Origin: Candidatus Cryosericum septentrionale
Lineage (GTDB): Bacteria > Caldisericota > Caldisericia > Cryosericales > Cryosericaceae
Direction: 5' to 3'
Length of the DNA: 64,000 nucleotides
NCBI RefSeq assembly: GCF_003570995.1
Contig: NZ_QXIY01000015.1
Span: forward strand, 1 to 64,000
Shown: in pieces, positions 42,206 through 51,789 of the stretch
How the letters are laid out: each line of letters opens with the position of its first letter
Numbering within the stretch: position 1 is the stretch's first letter
Notes under the pieces: generated by a model
The model's database searches: none
The model's input: only the letters and a program-made list of their open reading frames with translations
Told to the model about the DNA's origin: nothing
Translations under genes and position numbers: made by a program

Positions 42206-44578
42206 TCATTTAACTCTTATTGATGTAAAAAATCTCTTTACATTGCTTATTTCTGTTGCTTCGCCGGTTATTTCAAATTCCCCCGTTGACTGGATGTCCT
42301 CCGAAGAACTCCCTGCCATAACTTTTATGGTTCCAGGTTCTACAACATACTTCATGTCTTTGTTGTAGAAGCCCAACTGAGCTATCGACAGAATAAACGT
42401 AATCGTCTTCTTCTCACCCGGCTTCAAAGTGACCCTCTTAAAACCCTTCAATTCTTTTACAGGTCTTGTTATCTCAGACTGCATATCATTGACATACAGC
42501 TGCACAATCTCATCTCCCGTATGGGATCCGGTATTCTTTACATCAACGCTTATTTCAACTTGACCGTCCCAGGACGTACTTTTTGGAATAATAACCATAT
42601 TGTTATATTCAAAACTGGTATAACTGAGACCATAACCAAATGGAAACAGCGGTTTGCTACTCATCTCGACATAATCACCTTTCCAATGGGAACGGCCGCC
42701 GGAGGGTTTGTGATTATAATAGACCGGTACCTGACCCACAGACCTTGGAAAGGATATGGGCAGTTTGCCTCCGGGATTATAATCTCCGAAAAGGATGTCG
42801 GCTACCGCACAGGCTCCTTCTTCACCGGGCAGCCATGCTTCCAGTACCGCCGGTATATTTTCAGCAATCCATTTGATGGATAAAGGCCTGCCGTTGATAA
42901 GCACAACGATCACTGGGGTGCCAGTTTCATAAACAGCTCTTACAAGTTCCTCTTGTATCCCTGGTAGGTTAAGACAGGCCCTGTCTCTAGACTCTCCACT
43001 TGTACAATCTTCAACAAGTCCGGACTTGTCACCCACAACCACAACTGCCACTTCCGATTTTTTCGCAGCTTCAATGGCTTCAGTAAAACCATCTCTGGAA
43101 TCATTTCGCACATCACAGCCCTTTGCATAGTGAACCGTAGTATCTCTGGAGACTCTATCCTTTATTCCCTTCAATATGCTGGAGATTGGCACAAAGCTGT
43201 CAATCAATTCCAATTTTTCAGGCACAGGGGTATTGAATACTTCTGTATTCTTGCTCATCTCAATGAGTGCTTCCACATGGCAGGGGTATGCATAATCCCC
43301 GATGATATTTCTCACAGTATCCGCATTTGGCCCGATTACAGCAATTGATGCAATATCTTTCCTGATGGGAAGTAAATCTCCTTGGTTTTTTAGAAGCACA
43401 ATGGACTTTTGTGCTATTTCGTGTGCAAGTGCCCTCTGCTTTGGTGTATCAAATACCTTAGCGGCTTTTTCTTCATCCACATAGGGGTTTTCAAAAAGCC
43501 CCAGTAAAAATTTGATTTTGAGTATCCTCATAACCGCTGTGTCAATCACCGACTCCTTCACCAAACCCTTTTCCACCACAGCCTTCAATGATTTTCCGTA
43601 GCAGTCGGTGCTCGGGAGTTCCACATCGATGCCGGACTCAAGGGCCAGCTTGGCCGCATGATCCTTGTCTTTTGCGACATGGTGATAGTCATAGAGCATA
43701 TTGATGCCGAAATAATCGGATACCAGCAGCCCGTCGAAGCCCCATTGATTTCTCAGGATATCCGTTAAAAGCTCTTTTGAACTATGACAGGGAATGCCAT
43801 CCAGTTCATGGTATCCTGCCATGATGGAGGCAATCCCGGCTTCTTTCACAGCCGCTTCGAAAGGCATCAAGAATACCTCGCGCATTTCTCTTTGGGAAAT
43901 ATCTGCCGGTGCCCAGTTCATTCCTCCTTCTGATATACCATACCCGACAAAGTGTTTTCCAGTTGCCATGACCCCCTGCTTCCAGTCACTATCCTGAATT
44001 CCCTTTATATAGGATGTCCCCATCTTCGAAACAAGGTAGGGGTCTTCTCCAAAAGTTTCTTCCACCCTTCCCCACCTTGCATCCCTGGAAACATCTAATA
44101 CAGGAGCAAGAGCTTGATGGGCACCCACCGATCTCATTTGCTCTTTTATAACCGCACCCATTTCCTCTGCCAATTTAGAGTCCCAGGTGCTGGCTACTCC
44201 TATGGTCTGGGGGAAACAGGTGGCCCCTTTGGCCATATACCCGCTACAGGCTTCTTCATGGATGATAGCCGGAACACCAAGACGGGTATTTGCAACCAGA
44301 TACCTCTGTATTTGATTTGCCATTCTGGCAGAAACCGTTGGATCAAAATTACTTGCTCCGCCAAGACGGGTTATTTGCCCAATACCGTGACCCATTAGGC
44401 TATCGGCCTTGTTATCTGAAAACTGTTTTCCCTCCAATATTTCATATACCCAAATACCGCTGAGTTGAGCAATTTTCTCATCCAGGGTCATAAGGGACAA
44501 AAGATTCTTCACTCTTTTTTTAACCGGTTGATTTGCATCTAGATAAGATTCCTTTTGTATATCGCGTTGTTTTGCCAT
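42206..44578 (-). CDS. glycoside hydrolase family 3 beta-glucosidase/beta-xylosidase-like
   Basis: This 790-residue protein is of full GH3 length. The N-terminal barrel has VARWGRVEETFGEDPYL-like motif (here DARWGRVEETFGEDPYLVS), KHFVGYG and the nucleophile Asp288 in LLVSDYFGINML. The (alpha/beta)6 sandwich and a C-terminal Fn3-like domain (FPFGYGLSYTSFEY, VKELKGFKRVTLKPGE) follow. No signal peptide, so it acts on imported oligosaccharides in the cytoplasm. Composition is much more A/T-rich than the surroundings. It is the last gene of the sugar operon, as GGAG before ATG and the 94-nt gap suggest. Substrate beta-glucoside or xyloside. Confidence 0.92.
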   Translation of the reverse strand: MAKQRDIQKESYLDANQPVKKRVKNLLSLMTLDEKIAQLSGIWVYEILEGKQFSDNKADSLMGHGIGQITRLGGASNFDPTVSARMANQIQRYLVANTRLGVPAIIHEEACSGYMAKGATCFPQTIGVASTWDSKLAEEMGAVIKEQMRSVGAHQALAPVLDVSRDARWGRVEETFGEDPYLVSKMGTSYIKGIQDSDWKQGVMATGKHFVGYGISEGGMNWAPADISQREMREVFLMPFEAAVKEAGIASIMAGYHELDGIPCHSSKELLTDILRNQWGFDGLLVSDYFGINMLYDYHHVAKDKDHAAKLALESGIDVELPSTDCYGKSLKAVVEKGLVKESVIDTAVMRILKIKFLLGLFENPYVDEEKAAKVFDTPKQRALAHEIAQKSIVLLKNQGDLLPIRKDIASIAVIGPNADTVRNIIGDYAYPCHVEALIEMSKNTEVFNTPVPEKLELIDSFVPISSILKGIKDRVSRDTTVHYAKGCDVRNDSRDGFTEAIEAAKKSEVAVVVVGDKSGLVEDCTSGESRDRACLNLPGIQEELVRAVYETGTPVIVVLINGRPLSIKWIAENIPAVLEAWLPGEEGACAVADILFGDYNPGGKLPISFPRSVGQVPVYYNHKPSGGRSHWKGDYVEMSSKPLFPFGYGLSYTSFEYNNMVIIPKSTSWDGQVEISVDVKNTGSHTGDEIVQLYVNDMQSEITRPVKELKGFKRVTLKPGEKKTITFILSIAQLGFYNKDMKYVVEPGTIKVMAGSSSEDIQSTGEFEITGEATEISNVKRFFTSIRVK

Positions 44579-44672
44579 TCTAATAGCTCCTTACATATAT
44601 AAAATTATCCCATATGACTTTCTCAGGCAGAGCCCACGGTTTGTTAAAAATCCGGTGTTTTACGCAAGATAC

Positions 44673-45530
44673 CTAACCTTTGAGGGCGCCTGCAGTAAGG
44701 CCGGAAACAAGCTGCCGCTCCGCTAAGAGATAGAAGATGACCGCTGGCACCGCGGACAAGGTTACGAAAGCCGCTACCAACGCCAAATTCACTCCATATT
44801 CACCCTGGAACTGCATCGTGCCGAGGGGTAGAGTCCAAAGCGAGTTCTTATCTATCAACACTAGAGGTACGAGCAAATCGTTCCAACTGGTAACCATAGT
44901 TAAAGATGCAATCGCCGCCAGAGCTGGACGCGATAGTGGGAGCAGGATGCGCCAGAAAAAGCCAAAGGTACTACAACCGTCTATGTAAGCAGCTTCTTGT
45001 AACTCATAAGGTACGGACTCGAAAGAGGTGCGTAGAATTATGATACAGATGGAAAGCTGAAATGCCATTTGAACCAGGACTACTCCCAAAAGATTGTTAG
45101 TCAATCCTATTTGGCGCACCACAAGATATACCGGCAAAATTGCAATAGTAATGGGGAACATGAGGCCCAGGGTAAGAAAATTAAGGACTATACTCTGGCC
45201 ACGGAATTTCATGCGGGAAAACACAAAGGCAGCCATGCTGGAAATTATTACCACGCCAGCCGTTGCCGCCAGCATTACTAGTAAACTATTGCGCAGCATG
45301 GACCAAAAAATTGGCATGCTTAAAACTTTGGCGAAGTTTTCCCAGTTCGGGGGAATGGGAATAGTGTAAGGATGGGTTATAAACTCACCGCGCGTCTTGA
45401 GTGCTCCGAAAATAATCATCACAATAGGCACAATTATAAACAGTGCGGCAAAAATAAGGATAAGATACTGAAAAAACCTTGGGAGATTTTTTTTAAGAGT
45501 TCTGCGTCGGTATGAATAATTATCTGACAT
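44673..45530 (-). CDS. carbohydrate ABC transporter permease (MalG/UgpE type)
   Basis: This 285-residue membrane protein has six helices and the EAA loop YELQEAAYIDGCSTFGFFWRILLPLSRPAL. The ATG has AAAGGA upstream. It is 18 nt after the other permease, and with it forms the channel. It resembles CUT1 sugar permeases. A/T-rich like its neighbours. Confidence 0.93.
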   Translation of the reverse strand: MSDNYSYRRRTLKKNLPRFFQYLILIFAALFIIVPIVMIIFGALKTRGEFITHPYTIPIPPNWENFAKVLSMPIFWSMLRNSLLVMLAATAGVVIISSMAAFVFSRMKFRGQSIVLNFLTLGLMFPITIAILPVYLVVRQIGLTNNLLGVVLVQMAFQLSICIIILRTSFESVPYELQEAAYIDGCSTFGFFWRILLPLSRPALAAIASLTMVTSWNDLLVPLVLIDKNSLWTLPLGTMQFQGEYGVNLALVAAFVTLSAVPAVIFYLLAERQLVSGLTAGALKG

Positions 45531-45548
45531 AAACTAATCCTTTCTAAT

Positions 45549-46484
45549 TTAAGTAATCTTTTGCCGTACAAGACGCTGGTAAACCAGCGAAAAGATCAGG
45601 GAAATGAGTAACATCACGATGGCCACCGCCGACCCATATCCAAACTCGAAACGCTCAAAGGTAAAACGATACATATACGTTGACATAACCTCGCTGGCAT
45701 TGACCGGTCCGCCCTTGGTCATGATCCAGACCAGGGCAAATACCTGCAGCGACCCCAAAACAGACAAATAGACGGATGTGCGGATGGTGCTTCGGATCAA
45801 CGGTATGGTTATATAGGTTATCATTTGGCGTTCATTTACGCCGTCAATAAGAGCAGCTTCTTCGATTTCCGGCGGTATGCTTTGCAGCCCTGCCAGATAC
45901 AACAACATGTGAAATCCAAAATATTTCCAAGTCACCACAACAAAGAGGGCCAGCATAACCGTCCTGGTATCTCCCAACCAAGCTTGAGGTTCGAAGCCCG
46001 GGATGCGGGTCAAAAGAGCATTGATAAAACCGTAGGCTGGATCGGGGTTGTAGAGAATCAACCATATAATGCCCGTAATGACCTCCGAAAGAACGTAAGG
46101 GATGAAAAAGATCATGCGGAAAAAGGCGCGCCCACGCAGATTGCGCCGCACCATGAGAGCCAATACCAGAGACAATGGCAGTTGAATAGTTAAAGATAAT
46201 ACGACGATTAACAGCCCATTCCCCACTGACTTTAGAAAGATCCGGTCGGTCAGGATGTGTTTGAAGTTGTCCAGCCCAATAAAATCAACCGCGGGACCAA
46301 AACCCTTCCAGCTAAAAAGACTATAGTAAACGGATTGAAAGATTGGATAGACTAGGAAGATAGAGAAAAGTACAATAGCTGGCAACAAGAACAACACAAT
46401 GGTCAGCTTGTCTTGAAGGCGGCGAGCAGAGCCGGCCTTTCGTGACAATGCCACAACATCTTCGCTAACTGAAGTCGTCTTCAT
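45549..46484 (-). CDS. carbohydrate ABC transporter permease (MalF/UgpA type)
   Basis: This 311-residue membrane protein starts at the ATG after AAAGGAGATTTTTT. An upstream start at 46550 lies beyond the ribosome site. It has six helices and the EAA loop PPEIEEAALIDGVNERQMITYITIPL. It is the partner of the permease at 44673. No ATPase is encoded in the operon. Confidence 0.93.
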   Translation of the reverse strand: MKTTSVSEDVVALSRKAGSARRLQDKLTIVLFLLPAIVLFSIFLVYPIFQSVYYSLFSWKGFGPAVDFIGLDNFKHILTDRIFLKSVGNGLLIVVLSLTIQLPLSLVLALMVRRNLRGRAFFRMIFFIPYVLSEVITGIIWLILYNPDPAYGFINALLTRIPGFEPQAWLGDTRTVMLALFVVVTWKYFGFHMLLYLAGLQSIPPEIEEAALIDGVNERQMITYITIPLIRSTIRTSVYLSVLGSLQVFALVWIMTKGGPVNASEVMSTYMYRFTFERFEFGYGSAVAIVMLLISLIFSLVYQRLVRQKIT

Positions 46485-46569
46485 AAAAAATCTCCTTTCT
46501 GACTGACAAAGAGTGCGGGGATCGAGTATTATAAAACCCAATCCCCACACATTCTTACTTAAACGTGAC

Positions 46570-47880
46570 TTACTTTATTTCTTTAGCGGCGGAATTTTCA
46601 ATCTGTTGAGCAGCCTTTTCAGGCGTCAACGTACCAGCGAAAAGTCCTTGCACGCTATCGTTCACAACAGAACCAACCGCTGGAGGCATTGCCTGGTCGT
46701 AGTAAAGCTGGAAGTATTTCGCGGCGGCTGTACCTTGCTGAACGATCTTAAGCAAGGGATCGGTCAGACCGCCTTCAGCACCTTTAACAACAGGTACACT
46801 CAGGTTTATTTTAGCCTGAGCGATTTGCGAATCCACACTGCTGATATATTTGAGGAAATCTACGGCCTCTGGAGGGGCATTTTTACCAACAATGAAACCG
46901 TTTCCACCACCAAGTGCGTCGGTAGGATTACCAGCACCTCCCTCAACAGTCGGGAAGGGGAACCAGCCCAGCTTGTCACCAAGTCCCTTTTTATCGGCAC
47001 TACTGTCGTTATAGGTACCGGGAGCCCACTGCCCCATTAAATCCATCGCAGACTTACCATTGCCCATCGAGGCGGCGTCATCGTTCTGGGTCGCGCCCAG
47101 GAAGCCGTTCTGAAAAGGCTTAAGTGCGACAAGTTCTTTGATTTTATTGCCAGCTTCCACAAACGGGGCATCAGTGAAGGCACCCTTGCGGGAGTAAGCT
47201 GCGTCAAAGGCAGCCTGGCCGCCAATGCGGGTGGCGAGGTATTCCCACCAGAAGGCACCGGGCCATTTATCTCCCTCGCCCACAGCGATGGGCGTGATGC
47301 CAGCATTCTTCAGCATTTTTACATCTTTAAGAAGTTCGGTCCAGGTCGTGGGCGGATTATCGATACCGGCCTTAGTAAACAGCTCTTTGTTGTACCAGAA
47401 GCCAACCATGCCCATGTCACGCGGCACGCCGTAGTTTCGCCCCTCGAAGCTATACGCACCCAGGGCACCGGGTGAAAATGTATCACGCCAGCCACCACTG
47501 TCCAGGTTGGCAGTGATATCCTTGAGCAGACCGGCCTTGGCGTATTCGTTCATCTCGCCGCCGCCCCAGCTCTGGAAAATGTCGGGGGGGGTATTAGATT
47601 GCATAACAGTGGTCAGCTTGGTCTTGAAGTTCTCGTTTGCGAGGACTGTAATCTCAATGGTAACATTCGGATGAGCGGCCATATATTCATCGGCAAGACT
47701 TTGCCACAGTGCCTTTTCAGCGTCTGCAGTCTGGATGTGCCACCAGGTAATAGTAACCGGCTTAGCTGCCGTTGTTTGGGGTGCCACTGCTTTTTGCTTG
47801 CAAGAAGTTCCAATAAATAACATTGAAACCATAAAAGTTACGAGTACAGTAAAAACCATTATTTTTCTAAATTCTCTCAA
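46570..47880 (-). CDS. sugar-binding lipoprotein of ABC importer
   Basis: This 436-residue protein has a signal peptide ending GTSC (a weak lipobox), then an extracellular type-1 solute-binding fold (TITWWHIQTADAEKALWQSLADEY, ending ...LTPEKAAQQIENSAAKEI). I choose the TTG at 47880 because AAGGAG is 9 nt upstream. The ATG at 47889 abuts it. It delivers oligosaccharides to the two permeases. It is the first gene of the sugar operon, with a 15-bp tandem repeat just upstream. Confidence 0.9.
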   Translation of the reverse strand: MREFRKIMVFTVLVTFMVSMLFIGTSCKQKAVAPQTTAAKPVTITWWHIQTADAEKALWQSLADEYMAAHPNVTIEITVLANENFKTKLTTVMQSNTPPDIFQSWGGGEMNEYAKAGLLKDITANLDSGGWRDTFSPGALGAYSFEGRNYGVPRDMGMVGFWYNKELFTKAGIDNPPTTWTELLKDVKMLKNAGITPIAVGEGDKWPGAFWWEYLATRIGGQAAFDAAYSRKGAFTDAPFVEAGNKIKELVALKPFQNGFLGATQNDDAASMGNGKSAMDLMGQWAPGTYNDSSADKKGLGDKLGWFPFPTVEGGAGNPTDALGGGNGFIVGKNAPPEAVDFLKYISSVDSQIAQAKINLSVPVVKGAEGGLTDPLLKIVQQGTAAAKYFQLYYDQAMPPAVGSVVNDSVQGLFAGTLTPEKAAQQIENSAAKEIK

Positions 47881-47893
47881 TTCTCTCATCTCC

Positions 47894-47923
47894 TTTTAAC
47901 TAAAATACTTTTAACTAAAATAC
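47894..47923. repeat. 15-bp perfect tandem repeat upstream of sugar operon
   Basis: TTTTAACTAAAATAC occurs twice head to tail directly before the ribosome site. It could be an operator with two half-sites or a chance slippage repeat. Confidence 0.6.
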
Positions 47924-47947
47924 CTTCTTCTATAAAATGTCCTGGCT

Positions 47948-49086
47948 TCAAGATGTGATTACAAGTTGGCACTCCAGAACCTCCTTCTTGTTGTTCTCTG
48001 TCTCAACAGAATCATGGGCAAAAGTCAAATTCTCTTCCCCCTCCTTTTCGCCTCTGATTGATTCTCGTACTTTTGGTATAACACTTTTCTTATTTGACGT
48101 CAAATTCTTCTGAAGATGTGCCTTTGCTGGTATTCTAAAGCCACTCTGCTTCAATTTGTATCCGTGATGCATCCTTCGGTAGTTGCAATAATCCATAAGG
48201 TTATCCAAATCAATTTGCAACTCCTCAATACGCTCATATCACTTCTTTCAGAAGGCAACAAAGTAGAATTCATCTAAGAGGGTTTTATTGAGCCTCTCTC
48301 CGTAACCATTGGTCCAGGGATGCTTTACCTTAGTCGTGGCGTGCTTTATCCCAAGTCTGTTGCATGTCTTCTCAACTTCGTGATTTGGTATTGCTTCCTC
48401 ATGCCAGGGGGTATCCTCTGTTCCACAATCGGTAAGGATTCTCTCTATCTTTCCTGGAGCAACCTTCTTGGCAAGACGATTCTCTACAACGTCTGGAGAA
48501 ACCTTGGTAGGTTTGTTATCATAAACGTTAGCTGCTCCAACAGAGGAGAAGCAATCACAGGCAACTTGATGATAGATTCTTCCTCTTCCTTTTAAGCAAC
48601 CGATATAGAAAGTGTCCTGTCCTAATTTGCTTCTATGTGATTATTCTTTGTTTTCTCCTTATCTCTGGCTATTTCATCTTGGGTGATGATCTCTCCAGAT
48701 ACTTTCCTTACCCATTCCATGCGAGCTTTCGCTGTAGTTAAGCCTCTTTTCTTAAGGATATTGTAGATACGGCTATGACCAACAAAGATACCAACAGATC
48801 CTAGTTCTGCCTCTGTCCATTCTGGTCCATAGGGAGGATACTCTTTTATGAAGTTTAGAATCTGCTCTTCTATTTCTTTTGGCACTCTATTGGGTATCTT
48901 GGGAACTGCTCTTATCTGGGACCTTAAACCTTCGTCTCCTCATCTTTCTCTTCTCTTTTTCCGCTTGTAGAACCATTTTCTACTCACGTGATGTTTTTTA
49001 CAGAGAAGAACAATTGGGATCTCTTTCTTATCCGCTTCTTGAAATATCTTTAATCTCATCTGATAAAGAAATTCTTGCTCGCTCAT
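47948..49086 (-). pseudogene. decayed IS481-like transposase
   Basis: On the minus strand from 49086: MSEQEFLYQMRLKIFQEADK, HTH SRKWFYK, a TGA before GDEGLRSQIRAVPKIPNRVP, then PPYGPEWTEAELGSVGI. A frameshift near 48625 follows, then the integrase core: GQDTFYIGCLKGRGRIYHQV with DDE residues in ACDCF, LTDCGTED and KTLLDEFYF. Two further stops near 48240 are followed by LDNLMDYCNYRRMHHGY. At least three stops or frameshifts show it is dead. Related to IS481/rve transposases. It sits at the right edge of the A/T-rich island and could have brought it in. Confidence 0.85.
47974..48004. repeat. ~30-nt direct repeat flanking IS relic, left copy
   Basis: CCAGAACCTCCTTCTTGTTG then TTCTCTGTCTC. It resembles 49088-49120 (CCAGAACCCATTCCTTCTTG...). 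Direct, not inverted, so not simple IS ends. Confidence 0.45.
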
Positions 49087-49087
49087 A

Positions 49088-49120
49088 CCAGAACCCATTC
49101 CTTCTTGTTGTTACTCTATC
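49088..49120. repeat. ~30-nt direct repeat flanking IS relic, right copy
   Basis: CCAGAACCCATTCCTTCTTG then TTGTTACTCTATC. It starts just outside the transposase ATG. It may be a remnant of a second element copy. Confidence 0.45.
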
Positions 49121-49235
49121 GGAGGCTCTGGCTGGTGTCGAAGAGGGGGGGTTATCCACACCATTTATTACCAAGTATCAACTCCCACTCTGAACTCCCC
49201 CTATTACTACGAATATTGTTACCATCACTTAAAGG

Positions 49236-49241
49236 TATAAT
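49236..49241 (+). promoter_or_regulatory. TATAAT -10 box before MBL gene
   Basis: A consensus -10 lies 59 nt before the ATG. A -35 is weak (ATATTG at 17 nt). It lies in the A/T-rich remnant left by the island. Confidence 0.45.
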
Positions 49242-49299
49242 ACATAGCTTTGCACAGGGCACGATGGTCGTGCTCGTACCTGGATTGCATGGAGGAAGT

Positions 49300-50667
49300 A
49301 TGTCAGTCAAATTGACCTTCTATGGCGCGGTAAACGAGATAGGCGGGAGCAAGACCCTCCTGCAGTACAACGGCACGAACCTGTTTCTCGACTTCGGCAA
49401 GGACTTCTTTGGCGGTGCGGACCACTTCAGCGATCGCCTGAGACCGGCGGCGTACCTGCAGATCCGAGACTATCTCCGGTTTGGCAATCTGCCGCCGATG
49501 GCGGGTCTATATCCGCCGACCCAGTCGCAGTTCCTTCAGCAGGAATTCGGCGCCACCCTCGACAGTGGCAAGGTGGACGGCATCCTGCTGAGCCACGGGC
49601 ACATCGACCATTTCGGGTTCCTGCCGCTGGTGGACGTCAATGTTCCGTTGTACATGAGCGCCGAGACGCTCGAGGTTCTGCGGTTCTTTGACGAAACGGG
49701 TGAGTTCGATCTCCGCATGGATCAGCGTCCTGTGACCGTGTTCGAGCACGACAAGGTCATGCACATTGGGAACTGCGAAGTCCTGCCGGTCCGCAGCGAC
49801 CACGACATCCTGGGCATTCTCGGGTTCATAGTGCGGTGCGGGGCCACGTCGATCATCTATACAAGTGACTATCGTCTGCATGGTAAGCATCCGGAGCGGG
49901 TGCGCACCTTCTTCGAGCTGATGCGTCAGGAGAAGCAGCATGCCAAGACGGTTCTTCTCACCGAGGGGACCAGACTCGGGTTCGGCAGTATCGACCAGTT
50001 GACCGAGAATGAGATCCAGGAGCTTGCCACGAGGGCGGTTGGCACGGCTGCCGGCCTCGTGCTGACCAACTATTACATCCTCGACACGGATCGTCTCAAG
50101 GTGTTCCTGCGCGTCGCAGAGAAGACGGGACGGACAATGGTCCTGCAGCCGCAGCATATGCTGATGGCCCGAAAGTTCGCTCGTTTCGACAGCGAGCTCG
50201 AGCGGCTCATCAAGAACGCCGAAGTGTACCTTGCCAGGCGTGGTTCGGGCAAGTACCTGGCGCCCGACTATCGGCTGTTCGAGCAAGAGTACCTGGTGAC
50301 CGCGCTGCGCGCGACTGACATCGCAGCAGAACCCACCAAGTATATGCTGCAGCTCGATTTTTCCGACCTTGGCGAGCTGGTGGAGATCAACCCCGCCCCG
50401 CATACCGTTTTCATCCAGTCCGGCGGCGAACCCCTCGGGCAATACGATCCGAACTATACTGTTCTTATGAAGTGGGTCAAGGACTTCAGGATGGACTTCT
50501 ACCGCATCGCTACCCCCGGGCATGCGAGTGAACTCGATATCAGGGATCTGGTCATGCGGGCAGACCCCAGTGTTCTGGTGCCTATGCATTCCAAGGCGCC
50601 CGAGGCACTGAACGGGTACATCAAGGACACGATCGCATTGAGGAAAGGCATGACGTACGAGTTCTAA
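49300..50667 (+). CDS. RNase J-like metallo-beta-lactamase-fold hydrolase
   Basis: This 455-residue protein starts at the ATG after GGAGGA. The MBL zinc motif is LSHGHIDH, then TSDYRLHG. A beta-CASP-like region is followed by PGHASELDIRDLVMRADPSVLVPMHSKAPE, the RNase J C-motif. RNase J is usually ~550 residues. Here the C-terminal extension is missing, and an N-terminal FGGADHFSDRLRPAAYLQ loop is added. It may be an RNA-processing hydrolase or a different nuclease of the family. It is followed 9 nt later by surE, suggesting one operon. Confidence 0.8.
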   Translation: MSVKLTFYGAVNEIGGSKTLLQYNGTNLFLDFGKDFFGGADHFSDRLRPAAYLQIRDYLRFGNLPPMAGLYPPTQSQFLQQEFGATLDSGKVDGILLSHGHIDHFGFLPLVDVNVPLYMSAETLEVLRFFDETGEFDLRMDQRPVTVFEHDKVMHIGNCEVLPVRSDHDILGILGFIVRCGATSIIYTSDYRLHGKHPERVRTFFELMRQEKQHAKTVLLTEGTRLGFGSIDQLTENEIQELATRAVGTAAGLVLTNYYILDTDRLKVFLRVAEKTGRTMVLQPQHMLMARKFARFDSELERLIKNAEVYLARRGSGKYLAPDYRLFEQEYLVTALRATDIAAEPTKYMLQLDFSDLGELVEINPAPHTVFIQSGGEPLGQYDPNYTVLMKWVKDFRMDFYRIATPGHASELDIRDLVMRADPSVLVPMHSKAPEALNGYIKDTIALRKGMTYEF

Positions 50668-50676
50668 GGAGCTGAC

Positions 50677-51705
50677 ATGAGCGCAACCAGGAAGGTTCGA
50701 CGCATACGGATCCTGCTCACCAACGACGATGGTATCTTTGCCAACGGCATCAACGCCGTTGGAGCGGCACTGGCAGCAACGTACGACGTAACGGTCGTCG
50801 CCCCGGAGGGCAACCAGAGCGGCTCCAGCCATTCTCTTACGCTGGGTGACATCCTGCCGATCCGCGAGGTGACCATGCCGTGCGGTCTGAAGGGTTTTGC
50901 TCTTCGCGGGACTCCTACCGACTGTGTCCTGGTGGCTCTGCTCGACCTGATGAAGGACAATCCACCGGATATCGTGGTCAGCGGGTGCAATCATGGACCG
51001 AACGTCGGGGTGGACGTTCTCTACAGTGGGACGGTCAGTGCCGCCCTCGAAGGACTCCGCCAGGGGCATCCGTCCATCGCGGTCAGCCTGGACATGGTGC
51101 ATGGCGTGCAGCCCCACCATTTTGAGACGGCCGCGGCGGTGCTCATGGAGGTCCTGGCCGAACCGGCGTTCTATGCCAATCTGGTCAAAGCACCCGCCAT
51201 CCTCAACGTCAACGTTCCCAACGTCCCCTTGAGTGACGTCAAGGGGGTCATGATCACCAAACAAGGGTTCAGGGCCTACGAGAACTTCGTGGAGAAGCAG
51301 TTCAGCCCGCGCGGTCGTGCCTACTACTGGATTGCCGGCAACTCGGGTCCCCATGATGCCAAGCCCGGCAGCGACGGCTATGCACTGATCAGCGACTATG
51401 TTTCCGTAACGCCGATCAATCTCGACCTGACGTGTGATGAGCTGCTGAAGCCGCTTGAGGCCCGCAAGGGTCTGGTGGAAAAGCGGCTGGCCGTGGTCAC
51501 TGGTGCGCACGGGACCTTCGGCAGGCCGGCGACCCCGGCTGTCGGCGCGAGACGAAATGTGAAGTCTCCTGCAGCAACCGCCGTCCCGAACAATGTTTCA
51601 AAAGCTCCTGCCACTGCTTCTAGGGCCGTTTCGCACCACAAGGGGTCCGGTTCTGAAGTGAAGGCTGTGAGCGCTACGGGGGTCAAGAAGAAGCTGAAAC
51701 GTTGA
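50677..51705 (+). CDS. surE: 5'/3'-nucleotidase SurE with long basic tail
   Basis: This 342-residue protein starts at the ATG after AAGGAGCTGAC. SurE core: ILLTNDDGIFANGINAVGAAL, APEGNQSGSSHSLTL, GTPTDCV, SGCNHGPNVGVDVLYSGTVSAALEG. Metal ligands Asp-Asp in NDDG and Asn in GCNHG are present. SurE removes phosphate from nucleoside monophosphates. The last ~80 residues are a Lys/Ala/Pro-rich tail (ATPAVGARRNVKSPAATAVP...GVKKKLKR) not found in typical 250-residue SurE, perhaps for nucleic-acid or membrane contact. Confidence 0.93.
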   Translation: MSATRKVRRIRILLTNDDGIFANGINAVGAALAATYDVTVVAPEGNQSGSSHSLTLGDILPIREVTMPCGLKGFALRGTPTDCVLVALLDLMKDNPPDIVVSGCNHGPNVGVDVLYSGTVSAALEGLRQGHPSIAVSLDMVHGVQPHHFETAAAVLMEVLAEPAFYANLVKAPAILNVNVPNVPLSDVKGVMITKQGFRAYENFVEKQFSPRGRAYYWIAGNSGPHDAKPGSDGYALISDYVSVTPINLDLTCDELLKPLEARKGLVEKRLAVVTGAHGTFGRPATPAVGARRNVKSPAATAVPNNVSKAPATASRAVSHHKGSGSEVKAVSATGVKKKLKR

Positions 51706-51761
51706 CACAGAGCCTCTTTCAGATGCTCACATAATGCGGGTGACAAGTGGGGTCGATGCTA

Positions 51762-51789
51762 TTGACAAGAAAATCGACCTCACTATAGT
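51762..51789 (+). promoter_or_regulatory. strong promoter of D-Ala-D-Ala-ligase cluster
   Basis: TTGACA (51762-51767), 16-nt spacer, TATAGT (51784-51789). It leaves a ~290-nt leader before the ligase ATG. Confidence 0.7.

Noticed and set aside
49507-51510. 667-codon open frame on the minus strand
   Set aside because: It lies wholly opposite the MBL and surE genes, which have clear motifs and ribosome sites. Its sequence is low in recognisable motifs and rich in His/Arg/Asp, as expected for an antisense frame in GC-rich DNA.
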